DNA of 64,000 nucleotides from Microbulbifer litoralis (GTDB lineage: Bacteria; Pseudomonadota; Gammaproteobacteria; Pseudomonadales; Cellvibrionaceae): the NCBI RefSeq assembly GCF_023634065.1, contig NZ_JALKCV010000005.1, forward strand, positions 248,001 through 312,000, written 5' to 3'. Made by a program: the position numbers and the translations under genes. Below the pieces are notes generated by a model. It saw only the letters and a program-made list of their open reading frames with translations, made no database searches and was not told the origin of the DNA. Of this stretch, positions 46,435 to 55,490 are shown piece after piece (the first letter of the stretch is position 1; each line of letters starts with the position of its first letter).

Positions 46435-46503
46435 CGTAGCCCGGAAGGCGCGCGGCGGTATCCGGGATTCCCGGGTTCCGTCGCTGCGCGCCTGCACCCG
46501 GGC
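46435..46503. repeat. dispersed palindromic repeat (CGTAGCCYGGA family)
   Basis: It starts CGTAGCCCGGAAGG, contains TATCCGGGATTCCCGGG and ends GCTGCGCGCCTGCACCCGGG. It is the same family as 62918-63018. It lies between the znuD-like gene and asmA. A further short inverted repeat (GCGGAGCT/AGCTCCGC) follows near 46606-46623. Confidence 0.6.
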
Positions 46504-46666
46504 GACATACCGCCGCGCCGCCCGGCCACGGCCGTGTCCGCGGCGGCCGCTTTCTTCTACAATACCCCCGAAACGATTGCCCGCAGGCGCGGCCCTTCCG
46601 GGAACGCGGAGCTCCAGCTCCGCATGCGAACCGCTCCTGCAAAATAAAGACAGGGACCTCATCTCC

Positions 46667-48706
46667 ATGGCCTGGATCAAGCGCACCCTTATCGCCCTAC
46701 TGGTTGTCTTCCTGCTGCTGGCCGGCGCCGTCGCCTGGCTGCTGGCCGGCTTCGACGTCAACCAGTACAAACCGCAGCTGGAACAGCTGGCCGCCGAACA
46801 GGGCATTGCCCTCAAGCTCGACGGCGATATCGGCTGGCAGCTGTGGCCGAACATCGCCCTGGAACTGGAGGGCGTACAGCTGGCGCCGCTGCCACAGCCG
46901 GAACAGCCGCTGGTGCGCGCCGAGCGCGTCGCCGTGGGCGTGGCGCTGATGCCGCTGCTGAAACGGCGCATCGAGGCCAAAGAGGTGGTGCTGCTGGGCC
47001 CGCAGATCGACCTCAGCGTCGACGAACAGGGCCGCGGCAACTGGGAACTGATCACCGAGGCGATGGAGGAAAAGCAGAAACAGCAGGCCAGTGAACCACC
47101 GCAACTCGAGGTCCCACAGGAGGGCGAACAACAGCAGGCGCTGGACCTGGCGCTGGAGAAACTGCGGCTCGAGGACGGCCGCCTGAGTTACAGCGACGCC
47201 AGCACCGACACCGAGTACACCGTCGAGCAGCTGCGCATTTCCGCCGACAACCTGGTTCCCGGTGGCGAGCCCGGCCGGGTGCAGGCCAGCGCAGAGATCG
47301 CCGGCGGCACCCTGAAGCAGCCGGTGCTGCTGCAACTGAACAGCACCCTGGCGCTGGACGAGGGCCTCAACGGCCTGCGCCTGCAGCCGGCGACCATCGA
47401 CCTGTCCAGCGGCGAGGCCGCCGCCAGCATCAGCCTGCGCGGCCATGTGCGCCGCAGCGCCGCCGACCAGCCCTGGCAGATCCAGATGAACGTCAACGCC
47501 GATATCGAGCCGCTGCGCCCCTGGCTCGCCGTCACCGGCACCGAGCTGGTGACCCAGAGCGCCGCGGCGCTGCAGAAACTGAGCCTGGAAACCAGCGTCG
47601 AGGGCACCGACAAGAAGCTCGACCTGACGCCGCTGCAGCTGAAACTGGACAACACCACCTTCGCCGGCAGCGCCCAGGTGCGCAACGCCAACATGCCCGG
47701 CCTGGACCTGACCCTGCGCGGCGGCGCCCTGGCGCTGGACGACTACCTGCCGCCGCCGTCGCCGGAAGAGGAACAGCCGCAGCAGGCCGCGGCCCCGGCC
47801 GAACCCACACCGCTGCCACTGACCGCGATGCGCGGTTTCAATGCCAACATCGACCTGTCCCTGGAGCAGGTGCGGGCCGTGGACCTGCAGGTGGACAACC
47901 CGCAACTGCAGCTGACCGTCGACAACGGCCTCTACCAGCTGCAGAAACTGAGCGCCGATCTCTACGGCGGCGAGCTGAACACCAACGGCCAGTTCAACGC
48001 CCGCGGCCAGTCCGCCGAGGCCACCCTCAGCGGCGGCCTCAGCAACGTGGAGATCTCCAAGGTACAGGCCGCACTCTTCCCCAGCGAGAAAGTGCAGCTG
48101 TCCGGCCGCGCCAGTATCAACTGGGCCGCACAGACCTCCGGCGCGGATACCGGGCAACTGCAGGAAAAGCTGCGCGCCGCGATACAGCTGTCCAGCGATC
48201 AACTGGCCCTGGCGCCGTTCAATCTCGAGAAAGGCATGTGCCAGCTGGTCAGCTATGCGGAGAAAACCAGCCTGCCGGAGCGCGACTGGCCCAACAGCAC
48301 CCGGTTGCAGGACGTGCGCGCCAATATCGCGCTGAAGGGCGACAAGGTGGAAGTACAGGAAATACTCGCCGGGGTGGAGAACATCGCCATGACCGGCGAT
48401 GGCGAGGTCGACCTGGACAAGGGCGAGTTCGACTTCGCCCTGGGCCTGGCGCTGGTGGGTGAGCGCACCTCCGCCGACGGCTGCACCGTCAGGAACGACC
48501 GCTGGCGCAACCGCCCGCTGCCGCTGCGCTGCAAGGACAGCTTCGCCGACGCCGGCGCCACCAGCTGCAAGCCCGACAGCCGCCGCATCGACGACCTGAT
48601 CCGCGACGAACTCAAGTACAAGGCCGAAAAGAAATACGGCGACAAGGTCAAGGACAAGGTCGAAGACCTGAAAGACAAACTCAAGGGCCTGTTCGGCGGC
48701 GACTGA
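46667..48706 (+). CDS. asmA: AsmA family protein
   Basis: This 679-residue protein has an N-terminal membrane anchor ([19 protein letters not shown]) and a large periplasmic part. It begins with the AsmA signature [18 protein letters not shown] and [21 protein letters not shown] low-complexity Glu/Gln/Pro stretch lies near residue 365-390. The C-terminal half has the AsmA repeat [16 protein letters not shown]...YGGEL. AsmA-like proteins are large bridge-type proteins linked to phospholipid transport and outer-membrane assembly. I chose the ATG at 46667 just before the anchor; longer frames run through repeat sequence. Confidence 0.9.
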   Translation: MAWIKRTLIALLVVFLLLAGAVAWLLAGFDVNQYKPQLEQLAAEQGIALKLDGDIGWQLWPNIALELEGVQLAPLPQPEQPLVRAERVAVGVALMPLLKRRIEAKEVVLLGPQIDLSVDEQGRGNWELITEAMEEKQKQQASEPPQLEVPQEGEQQQALDLALEKLRLEDGRLSYSDASTDTEYTVEQLRISADNLVPGGEPGRVQASAEIAGGTLKQPVLLQLNSTLALDEGLNGLRLQPATIDLSSGEAAASISLRGHVRRSAADQPWQIQMNVNADIEPLRPWLAVTGTELVTQSAAALQKLSLETSVEGTDKKLDLTPLQLKLDNTTFAGSAQVRNANMPGLDLTLRGGALALDDYLPPPSPEEEQPQQAAAPAEPTPLPLTAMRGFNANIDLSLEQVRAVDLQVDNPQLQLTVDNGLYQLQKLSADLYGGELNTNGQFNARGQSAEATLSGGLSNVEISKVQAALFPSEKVQLSGRASINWAAQTSGADTGQLQEKLRAAIQLSSDQLALAPFNLEKGMCQLVSYAEKTSLPERDWPNSTRLQDVRANIALKGDKVEVQEILAGVENIAMTGDGEVDLDKGEFDFALGLALVGERTSADGCTVRNDRWRNRPLPLRCKDSFADAGATSCKPDSRRIDDLIRDELKYKAEKKYGDKVKDKVEDLKDKLKGLFGGD

Positions 48707-48727
48707 GCCCCGAACCTCGCCGTATCC

Positions 48728-48795
48728 TGTAGGAGCCTGCCCGCAGGCGAAAACGACGGAGCCCCGTTATTTTCGCCTGCAGACAGGCTCCCGCA
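48728..48795. repeat. dispersed palindromic repeat (TGTAGGAGCCTGC family)
   Basis: Arms of 22 bp (48732-48753 and 48770-48791, starting GGAGCCTGC and ending GCAGGCTCC-like) agree at 20 of 22 positions. It lies between asmA and mutY and resembles the GTAGGAGC REP-type repeats of pseudomonads. It could also slow or end asmA transcription. Confidence 0.7.
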
Positions 48796-48848
48796 CCGCA
48801 AAACCGGTAGGATGGGCAGCCCGTCAATCCCGCAGTAACCCGAGCCCC

Positions 48849-49955
<1,107 letters not shown>

Positions 49956-50107
49956 CGCCCGGGAAAGGGGCCGGGGGAGAGGGGCCGGGGAAGAAAGCCC
50001 CCGGGAGCGCGGAGCCATTGTTTGTAGCGCTGAAGGCTCCAGCTCGGCTCGCGGGCCGCAGGCCCGTCGATCACGACCAACAGACTTAAACCGATAACGG
50101 AGACCCC

Positions 50108-50392
50108 ATGTCCAGAACCGTATATTGCCGCAAGTACAAGCAGGAACTGGAAGGCCTGGACGCACCGCCCTTCCCCGGTCCCAAGGGCCAGGACATCTTC
50201 GAGAACGTCTCCAAAAAGGCCTGGCAGGAGTGGATGGCCCACCAGACCATGCTGATCAACGAAAAGCGCCTCAACATGATGGAACCCTCCAGCCGCGCCT
50301 ACCTGGGCGAGCAGATGCAGAAGTTCCTGAGCGGCGAAAGCTACGACGAGGCGGAGGGTTATGTGCCGCCGGAAGAAGGGAATGACAGCTGA
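50108..50392 (+). CDS. yggX: oxidative damage protection / Fe(2+)-trafficking protein YggX
   Basis: This 94-residue protein starts [18 protein letters not shown] with the conserved Cys7, then [19 protein letters not shown], and [16 protein letters not shown] near 55. YggX is linked to protection of Fe-S enzymes from superoxide. It lies 152 bp after mutY; the spacer holds GC-rich inverted repeats (around 49965-50035). The repeats may separate transcription of the two, although the pair is often an operon. Confidence 0.95.
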   Translation: MSRTVYCRKYKQELEGLDAPPFPGPKGQDIFENVSKKAWQEWMAHQTMLINEKRLNMMEPSSRAYLGEQMQKFLSGESYDEAEGYVPPEEGNDS

Positions 50393-50506
50393 AAAGTGAG
50401 CGCCCACTGACCGAAAAACTATTTATCAATCAAGGGCTTGACTCGGGCCCGGCGAGCGGGTTTAATACGCGCCTCGCGACGCCGGGAAGCCCGGACAGAT
50501 CGCAAG

Positions 50507-50582
50507 GCCCGGATAGCTCAGTCGGTAGAGCAGGGGATTGAAAATCCCCGTGTCGGTGGTTCGATTCCGCCTCCGGGCACCA
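50507..50582 (+). tRNA. tRNA-Phe (GAA)
   Basis: The 76-nt cloverleaf includes an encoded CCA. Acceptor GCCCGGA pairs with TCCGGGC, the D arm is GCTC..GAGC, the anticodon stem GGGGA/TCCCC carries anticodon GAA, and the T arm is GGTGG TTCGATT CCGCC. Confidence 0.97.
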
Positions 50583-50591
50583 TTTTTCAAA

Positions 50592-50617
50592 GCCTCGGTA
50601 AACACCGGGGCTTTTTT
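50592..50617 (+). terminator. Rho-independent terminator after tRNA-Phe
   Basis: The stem GCCTCGGT/ACCGGGGC (one G-U) has loop AAAC and six T residues. Confidence 0.9.
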
Positions 50618-50792
50618 GTTTCCGCCTTTTTTACCCCGCCCGATTGCCACACCGGCGACCGCAGCACCTGTGTGTATATTCCCACGCAAATAGCCGCTAC
50701 AGAATGGCACCCTGCAACCCCAGCGTGATATATATCAAATATATTCCGAGGTAAATTCCCGTTCAGCGCTTAACACCAACCAAAGTCATAAA

Positions 50793-51584
50793 ATGACAAA
50801 TATAAAGAGAAAACCCGATACCCAACTCCTAAAGTCCGTATGGTCCAGATCATCGGATTACATCATGAGCGAAGAGTCGCTGGAGCCGGCACGGTTGGAA
50901 CTGGATCACCTGATTGCGTCTGTCTTCAACAATGGCCCCTTTTACTATTACGTCATCGACTTCTCCAACATGGCGCTGAGTCATGTCAGCCCCGGTATCC
51001 GCGAGATCCACGGCCTGGAACCCGAAACAGTCTCGTTCCAGGATATTCTCGACCAGATCCACCCGGATGACATGGATTTCGTCTCCCGTGCCGAAGAAAA
51101 ATGTATAGAGCTGGTTTTCGGGCAAATGACGCCGGAAAAGCGCAAGCAATACAAGATGTCGTATTGCTTTCGCTTCAGGAATGCGGATGGCTCTTATCAA
51201 CTGTTCAATCACCAGGCCATTATCCTGACCTCTGATGAGAAGGGAAAATTGTCGAAGGCCCTGAATATTCACACCAATATCAGCCACCTGACCGACAGCA
51301 ACAATTACCGGCTGTCGCTAATCGGAATGGGCGGCGAACCCTCACTGCTGAATATCCGCGTCGATGACGACAAGGTGCCGAAGCAGATGCGCCCGATATT
51401 CAGCAGGCGGGAAGTGGAGGTACTGAAACTGATGTCCGGCGGGCTGACCAGTACCGAGATAGCCGGGAGGCTCTGTATCTCCCCGAATACGGTCAAGAAC
51501 CACCGCAAGAATATCCTGCGAAAAGCCGGCTGCAAGAATTCCGGCCAACTGATAGGGAAATGTATTACCGAGGGCTTGCTGTAG
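50793..51584 (+). CDS. PAS-LuxR family transcriptional regulator
   Basis: This 263-residue protein has a PAS-fold sensor half (about 35-165; YYVIDFSNMALSHVSPGIRE, QIHPDDMDFVSRAEEK, YCFRFRNADGSYQLFNHQ) and a LuxR-type DNA-binding half (about 195-263; FSRREVEVLKLMSGGLTSTE, LCISPNTVKNHRKNIL). No receiver domain is present, so a ligand or redox signal may act through the PAS fold. The gene and its leader (50640-51660) are richer in A+T than the surroundings. It is alone between tRNA-Phe and a block of repeats, so targets cannot be guessed. Confidence 0.85.
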   Translation: MTNIKRKPDTQLLKSVWSRSSDYIMSEESLEPARLELDHLIASVFNNGPFYYYVIDFSNMALSHVSPGIREIHGLEPETVSFQDILDQIHPDDMDFVSRAEEKCIELVFGQMTPEKRKQYKMSYCFRFRNADGSYQLFNHQAIILTSDEKGKLSKALNIHTNISHLTDSNNYRLSLIGMGGEPSLLNIRVDDDKVPKQMRPIFSRREVEVLKLMSGGLTSTEIAGRLCISPNTVKNHRKNILRKAGCKNSGQLIGKCITEGLL

Positions 51585-51673
51585 ATTCCGCGCCCCACGC
51601 TGTAACCGGCCGTAATCGGAAATGACCCCAAAGGACTATTGCCCACAATACCGATTGCCGGCACTTTAGACGG

Positions 51674-51727
51674 GAACCCCTGAATCCCCGAAACAATTCA
51701 GGGGTTCAGCGGTACAGGGATGTACCG
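51674..51727 (+). other. two tandem hairpins after the LuxR-type gene
   Basis: A perfect 12-bp stem (GAACCCCTGAAT/ATTCAGGGGTTC, 51674-51707, 10-nt loop) is followed by CGGTACA/TGTACCG (51710-51727). A TTTT run comes nine bases later. They may end the regulator transcript, but the T run is weakly placed. The wider gap 51585-52109 has no gene; it holds these hairpins and the two repeats listed next. Confidence 0.45.
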
Positions 51728-51814
51728 CATTACAGTTTTAAAGGGTCTCATAATTGTATTGACCGTTGTCCAGACTCTTCCAACAGTGGGCGATTCCTGT
51801 GTTCGCTCCACACA

Positions 51815-51894
51815 GTCGTCATTCCGGACTCGATCCGGAATCCAGGCGGCCGGGGCACCTTCGCTGGATCCCGGATCGAGTCCGGAATGACGAC
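51815..51894. repeat. 80-bp palindromic repeat with perfect 24-bp arms
   Basis: Left arm 51815-51838 and right arm 51871-51894 are perfect inverse complements (starting GTCGTCATTCCGGACTCG and ending CGAGTCCGGAATGACGAC). The next 7 bp inward pair with one mismatch. It belongs to the CATTCCGG...CCGGAATG class of dispersed repeats; a smaller relative is at 54796-54825. Confidence 0.85.
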
Positions 51895-51931
51895 TGCGAC
51901 CGGTGGTTTGGGTCAAAACAATTTTGAGACA

Positions 51932-52097
51932 ACTAGTGGGCCGCTTGTAAAGTTCGGTAACAAAGGAGCACAGCCAAATCGTTCAGGTCAAGGCGAGAAA
52001 GCGCTGGAATAGCAGCGTTATTTCAAGCTTTCTCAACGCAGAGCTGGACGATTTGGCGAAGCGAACTGTTACCTAACTTTGCGAGCGGCCCACTAGT
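51932..52097. repeat. 166-bp imperfect palindromic element with ACTAGT termini (MITE-like)
   Basis: The whole segment folds on itself. Both ends read ACTAGTGGGCCGCT inward, then AAAGTT.GGTAACA with few mismatches, and the centre pairs CGAGAAAGCGCTGGAATAGC with its imperfect complement. No coding sequence is inside. A truncated copy lies at 7844-7891. Its size and terminal repeats fit a non-autonomous mobile element or a large bacterial palindromic unit. I see no matching transposase in the window and cannot prove a target duplication. Confidence 0.75.
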
Positions 52098-52109
52098 AAC
52101 CCGCCCTGA

Positions 52110-52673
52110 TCAGAAGTTCTCCACGCACATCGGCCCCGCGACAGACTCCGCCGCATCCCTGCCGTACAGGGCTTCCACCAGTGACAGGCTGAACCGCAAC
52201 GCGGTACCGGGCGCCCGGCTGGTGATAAGGTTGCGGTCCCGCACCACCGGTTCGTCGCTGGCCTCCCGCACATATTGCCGCAGCTCCTCGCGGAAGGCCC
52301 CGTGGCAGGTTGCCCTGAAATCGCCGATAAGTCCGCTGCGCCCCAGTACCACTGCCGGCGCGGCACAGATGGCGCCGAGCCAGCGGCCGGCATCCAGTTG
52401 CGCCTCCAGCAGGCGGATCAGCGTTACCGAATCCGCCAGGTGCGCGGCCCCGGGCATACCGCCGGGCAGTGCAACCAGGTCCCAGCCGATGTCCGCGCAC
52501 TCATCCAGCAGGCAATCCGCCTGTATCGCGACACCGCGGGAAGCGGTGACCTGGCGGCGGGGCATCACCGAGGCCAGCGTGACGTCGGCTTCGGCACGTC
52601 GCAGTACATCGACGAGGGTAACGGCTTCGATTTCCTCGAAGCCATCGGCTATCGGGACCAACACTCTGGGCAT
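52110..52673 (-). CDS. DJ-1/PfpI family protein (YajL-like)
   Basis: This 187-residue protein has the acidic residue of the active site in ADGFEEIEAV near residue 15, VALPGGMPGA near 70, and the nucleophilic Cys in GAICAAPAVVL near 104. That is the layout of YajL/DJ-1, reported to act as chaperone, covalent-damage repair or glyoxalase III. The ATG at 52673 follows GGGAGGACAT. The gene ends 12 bp from the 166-bp palindromic element. Confidence 0.88.
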   Translation of the reverse strand: MPRVLVPIADGFEEIEAVTLVDVLRRAEADVTLASVMPRRQVTASRGVAIQADCLLDECADIGWDLVALPGGMPGAAHLADSVTLIRLLEAQLDAGRWLGAICAAPAVVLGRSGLIGDFRATCHGAFREELRQYVREASDEPVVRDRNLITSRAPGTALRFSLSLVEALYGRDAAESVAGPMCVENF

Positions 52674-52760
52674 ATGTCCTCCCACCAGGATTGTCTTGTG
52701 GTGTCTGCAGCAGGGACCCATCATTTCGCCTGCAAGGCAGGCGCCTGCGGAAAACCCGGT

Positions 52761-53957
52761 TCAGAGCCACACCGACCAGTAGAAGCGGATCACATTGGCT
52801 CCGAAGCTGTAGGTCGGCTCCTCCCCCACGGCGATGTCAGTACTGCCATCGTGCACCCGCACATCGCGAAAGTTGTCGTAGTCGAAATAAATATAATCCC
52901 AGAACAGGTTCACCGTGTTCCTGCGGTCGAACAGCGACCAGCGGTCCGGCAATCGGTAGGAGACGCCGAAGCCGATGGAGGTGTTGGAGAAATCGCTGAG
53001 CTCTTTATCCCGCGCCATAAAGGTGGCGGCGTTGGCATACGGGAAAAGATCGCTGTAGAAATCCGCTCCAGATTGCTTGTAGAAGCGCAGTTTGCCCTCC
53101 AGTATCCACTCGTCCTGCTCGTCCAGCGGGTGCGTATAGCGGAACTCGATATTGTCCGCATCTATTCCCCAGCTGTCCGCATAGCGGCGGTACTCGGTCT
53201 TGACTGCCGCGCGATAGGGTAGCCGGTATTTCGCACGAATGGCGATGGCATCGCTGTTGCGCGTGCGCGGATAATCTTCGGACTGGTAACTGAACCCCAA
53301 CGGGATACTCGGGTCGACAAAGCGCACACTGCGGTACGGGTTGTTGAGGTAACCCTCGTCGGACACAGTTTCCACGCTCAGCTCGGCGATCAGCTTCTGT
53401 GTCAGTATCTGGTTCCAACTGAAGCCGTAGCGGCGGTGCTCGGCCACATCGGAAAAGCTCTCATCGCCGTTCTTGAACACTTCGTCGCTGCCGTAGCTTA
53501 CACGCAGATCCAGCGTGCTCATATCGCCGAAGAAGGCCTGGCTGATACCGAAGGCAACCGTCTCCGCCTCGTAGTCATTCTCGGAACTGTTGGTGTAGCC
53601 GAGACTCATGGTGGTCTTGTCCACCAGGTAGTCGGCAGACATCGAGTATTCGTCCCGCTGTTCCGAGTAGGCGCTCGCAGTGGACTCCACATCAATTGAG
53701 GCACCGGAGATCATATCGACGTAGTAGTTGGCGGATACGGACACGGAATCGCCGATATTCTTGCGCACGAGCACCGATGGGCCATCGATAGTGACACCGC
53801 CACCGCTGTAGGAGTGGTACATGGTGTCGGCGCGCTCTTCGGGCAGAACGGCGGCGTTGGCGGCGAAAGGAAGGAAAAGCCAAACGCACAGCAGGCATAC
53901 AGCTTTGTAGGATGGGCAAAGCGAAGCGTGCCCATCAATGCCGGGCCTGATGGGCAC
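52761..53957 (-). CDS. DUF3570 outer-membrane protein, start inside a repeat
   Basis: The mature protein (about 370 residues) has the family start VLPEERADTMYHSYSGGGVTIDGP and many barrel strands, and ends VIRFYWSVWL. The hydrophobic signal segment AVCLLCVWLFLPFAANA has no ATG before it in frame. The nearest start is a GTG at 53957, with AGGAG nine bases upstream, which lies inside the palindromic repeat 53907-53994. The repeat thus seems to supply the start codon and the first 15 or so residues. A frame open to 54044 exists but overlaps the DUF4266 gene. The gene forms a set with DUF4266 and TlpA, of unknown function. Confidence 0.75.
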   Translation of the reverse strand: MPIRPGIDGHASLCPSYKAVCLLCVWLFLPFAANAAVLPEERADTMYHSYSGGGVTIDGPSVLVRKNIGDSVSVSANYYVDMISGASIDVESTASAYSEQRDEYSMSADYLVDKTTMSLGYTNSSENDYEAETVAFGISQAFFGDMSTLDLRVSYGSDEVFKNGDESFSDVAEHRRYGFSWNQILTQKLIAELSVETVSDEGYLNNPYRSVRFVDPSIPLGFSYQSEDYPRTRNSDAIAIRAKYRLPYRAAVKTEYRRYADSWGIDADNIEFRYTHPLDEQDEWILEGKLRFYKQSGADFYSDLFPYANAATFMARDKELSDFSNTSIGFGVSYRLPDRWSLFDRRNTVNLFWDYIYFDYDNFRDVRVHDGSTDIAVGEEPTYSFGANVIRFYWSVWL

Positions 53958-53994
53958 GTCGCTGCGCTCCTTTGCCCATCCTACGGATGCTCGA
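53907..53994. repeat. 88-bp palindromic repeat (GTAGGATGGGC family)
   Basis: Perfect 15-bp outer arms GTAGGATGGGCAAAG (53907-53921) and CTTTGCCCATCCTAC (53980-53994) flank inner arms CGTGCCCATCA/TGATGGGCACG. This family of intergenic repeat is common in proteobacterial genomes. Here it lies across the 5' end of the DUF3570 gene. Confidence 0.85.
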
Positions 53995-54003
53995 AGGTAA
54001 GAA

Positions 54004-54225
54004 TCAGTTACAGCCACAACCGCCTCCACTGCCACCTTCGGCACCCCGGGCCGCCTCGCGGGCCTCGTAGACGTGGTTCATATAGCCGGTCGCAATCGGG
54101 TCGCGCTCAAAACTCATGATCGGGTCCGCCAGGTAGTGTCGCTCGTAGGGCTGCACCCAGGGCGTCGCCGAGCAGCCGCTCAGGAGCAGCAGGCCGATGG
54201 CGATAAAAAGCAGTGAACGCGACAT
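54004..54225 (-). CDS. DUF4266 lipoprotein
   Basis: This 73-residue protein has lipobox LLLSGC, then the family block WVQPYERHYLADPIMSF and MNHVYEAREAARGA, and ends with the typical GGSGGGCGCN tail, whose two Cys may bind a metal or another cofactor. DUF4266 genes usually sit with DUF3570 and a TlpA-like thioredoxin, as here. The role of the set is not known. Confidence 0.9.
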   Translation of the reverse strand: MSRSLLFIAIGLLLLSGCSATPWVQPYERHYLADPIMSFERDPIATGYMNHVYEAREAARGAEGGSGGGCGCN

Positions 54226-54229
54226 GGGC

Positions 54230-54706
54230 TTACTCCCGGATCAGTTCCTTGATGATTTTCTTGTAGGCGGCCTCGTCGCCGTCGCGGTAGCCGCGGTGGA
54301 TATGGCGCACCTTGCCGTCGCGGTCGATAAACACCGAGCTGGGCATGGCGTCGACGCCAAACTGCTTGCTGACGTTACTACTGCTGTCGAACAGCACCGG
54401 GAAATCCACCGGAATCTTCGCCAGCATCTGTTCCGCATCGGCGCGCTCCGCGTCCACGTTCACACCCCAGACCTGGAAGCCGGCGGCTTCGTAGCGCGCA
54501 TGCAGTTCGTCCAGCAGCGGCATTTCCTTGCGGCAGGGGCCGCACCAGGAGGCCCAGAAGTTCAGCATGATCACATCGCCGCGCTGCTCTGCCAGGCGCA
54601 GGTTGTCGCCCTTGTTGGAGGCCAGGGTGAAATCCGGCGAGGGTTCAGCGGCTGTGGACAATTGCGCAAGCAGTGCCAGCGATAAACAGGCTAAAAATCG
54701 AAACAT
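54230..54706 (-). CDS. TlpA-like thiol-disulfide oxidoreductase
   Basis: This 158-residue periplasmic thioredoxin-fold protein has a signal peptide ending LSTAAEP, the redox motif FWASWCGPCRKEMP near residue 54, and the cis-proline in AMPSSVFIDRDG near 120. It is the first gene of the TlpA-DUF4266-DUF3570 set (4 bp before the DUF4266 start) and may reduce the cysteines of the DUF4266 tail or help load a cofactor; that is inference. Confidence 0.9.
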   Translation of the reverse strand: MFRFLACLSLALLAQLSTAAEPSPDFTLASNKGDNLRLAEQRGDVIMLNFWASWCGPCRKEMPLLDELHARYEAAGFQVWGVNVDAERADAEQMLAKIPVDFPVLFDSSSNVSKQFGVDAMPSSVFIDRDGKVRHIHRGYRDGDEAAYKKIIKELIRE

Positions 54707-54795
54707 TTTTTCGTCCTCTTATATTCAACGTCTGATTATTTTATTCAAAACCATGGTTCATTGACCTGGCCCACCCGGCCTGGTGTGCCCGGGTA

Positions 54796-54825
54796 ACTGG
54801 ATTCCGGCCTGCGCCGGAATGACGA
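54796..54825. repeat. small CATTCCGG-type palindromic repeat
   Basis: ATTCCGGC/GCCGGAAT with loop CTGC lies at 54801-54820, flanked by ACTGG and GACGAT. It is a short relative of the 80-bp repeat at 51815-51894, in the gap after the barrel gene at 54837. Confidence 0.6.
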
Positions 54826-54836
54826 TGTCGGCCGGC

Positions 54837-55490
54837 TCAGAAAAATACGGCCACTCCCAGTTGCGCCGACAGGTTGTTGGTATTCTGCACCTCGCCGAAG
54901 ATCTCGTGCTCGAATATATGATCGCGTACGTCGAGCCGTACCGACAGCCAGTCGTTTGCCAGCACCCGCACACCGGCACCGACGTTGTAGGTGAAGTGAT
55001 CCTCGTCGGCGAAGTCGGTGTTGCCGACACCGCCGATCAGGTAGAGGCTGCTGTTCAGCGCCCAGTCGTCAAAAATAAAGGTCTCGCCGGGAAACAGGTT
55101 CCAGCCCAGGGACAGGTTGTAGAAACTGAGCTGGCGCTGGTCGTCGGTCAGCAGCGGCGCGGAACCGCTCAAGCGCTCGAAACTGGATTCGCCCAGTTCC
55201 GTCTGGCCGTAGCCCGCCTCCATAAACAGGTCCTCGTTGATATGGTAGGCCAGCGCGCCGCCGTAGAGCGTATTGGAGCCGAAGTCCTCCACGTTCATGA
55301 CACCCCCCAGGTAGGCGGTGATCTCGATATTCTCGCTGTCGATCTGCGCCTCGCGGATTTCGCGGCGCTCGATATCCGGCGAGATGATATCGCCGAGCAC
55401 ATCGTCCTCGCTCTGGGCAAATACGGAAGGCGTCGCGGCCGATAGCGCGAGCCCCGCAATTAGAGGTATACATCGAAACCGAGTTTCCAC
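54837..55490 (-). CDS. outer-membrane beta-barrel protein
   Basis: This 217-residue protein has a signal peptide ending SVFAQ, a short acidic linker (DDVLGDIISPDIERREI) and eight or so amphipathic strands, closing LGVAVFF. It resembles the small 'outer membrane beta-barrel domain' proteins of the OmpA-barrel class. The start overlaps the last 31 bases of the SH3/barrel gene upstream, so the two are co-translated. Last gene of the heme-protein-linked operon on this strand. Confidence 0.75.
   Translation of the reverse strand: METRFRCIPLIAGLALSAATPSVFAQSEDDVLGDIISPDIERREIREAQIDSENIEITAYLGGVMNVEDFGSNTLYGGALAYHINEDLFMEAGYGQTELGESSFERLSGSAPLLTDDQRQLSFYNLSLGWNLFPGETFIFDDWALNSSLYLIGGVGNTDFADEDHFTYNVGAGVRVLANDWLSVRLDVRDHIFEHEIFGEVQNTNNLSAQLGVAVFF

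Noticed and set aside
46301..46666. N-terminal extension of AsmA by 122 codons
   Set aside because: The extension runs antisense and out of frame through the znuD end and a palindromic repeat; the membrane anchor at 46667 is the natural N-terminus.
51698..51916. Small minus-strand frame of 72 codons
   Set aside because: It is translated from the 80-bp palindromic repeat; peptides of this type come from dispersed repeats and are not genes.
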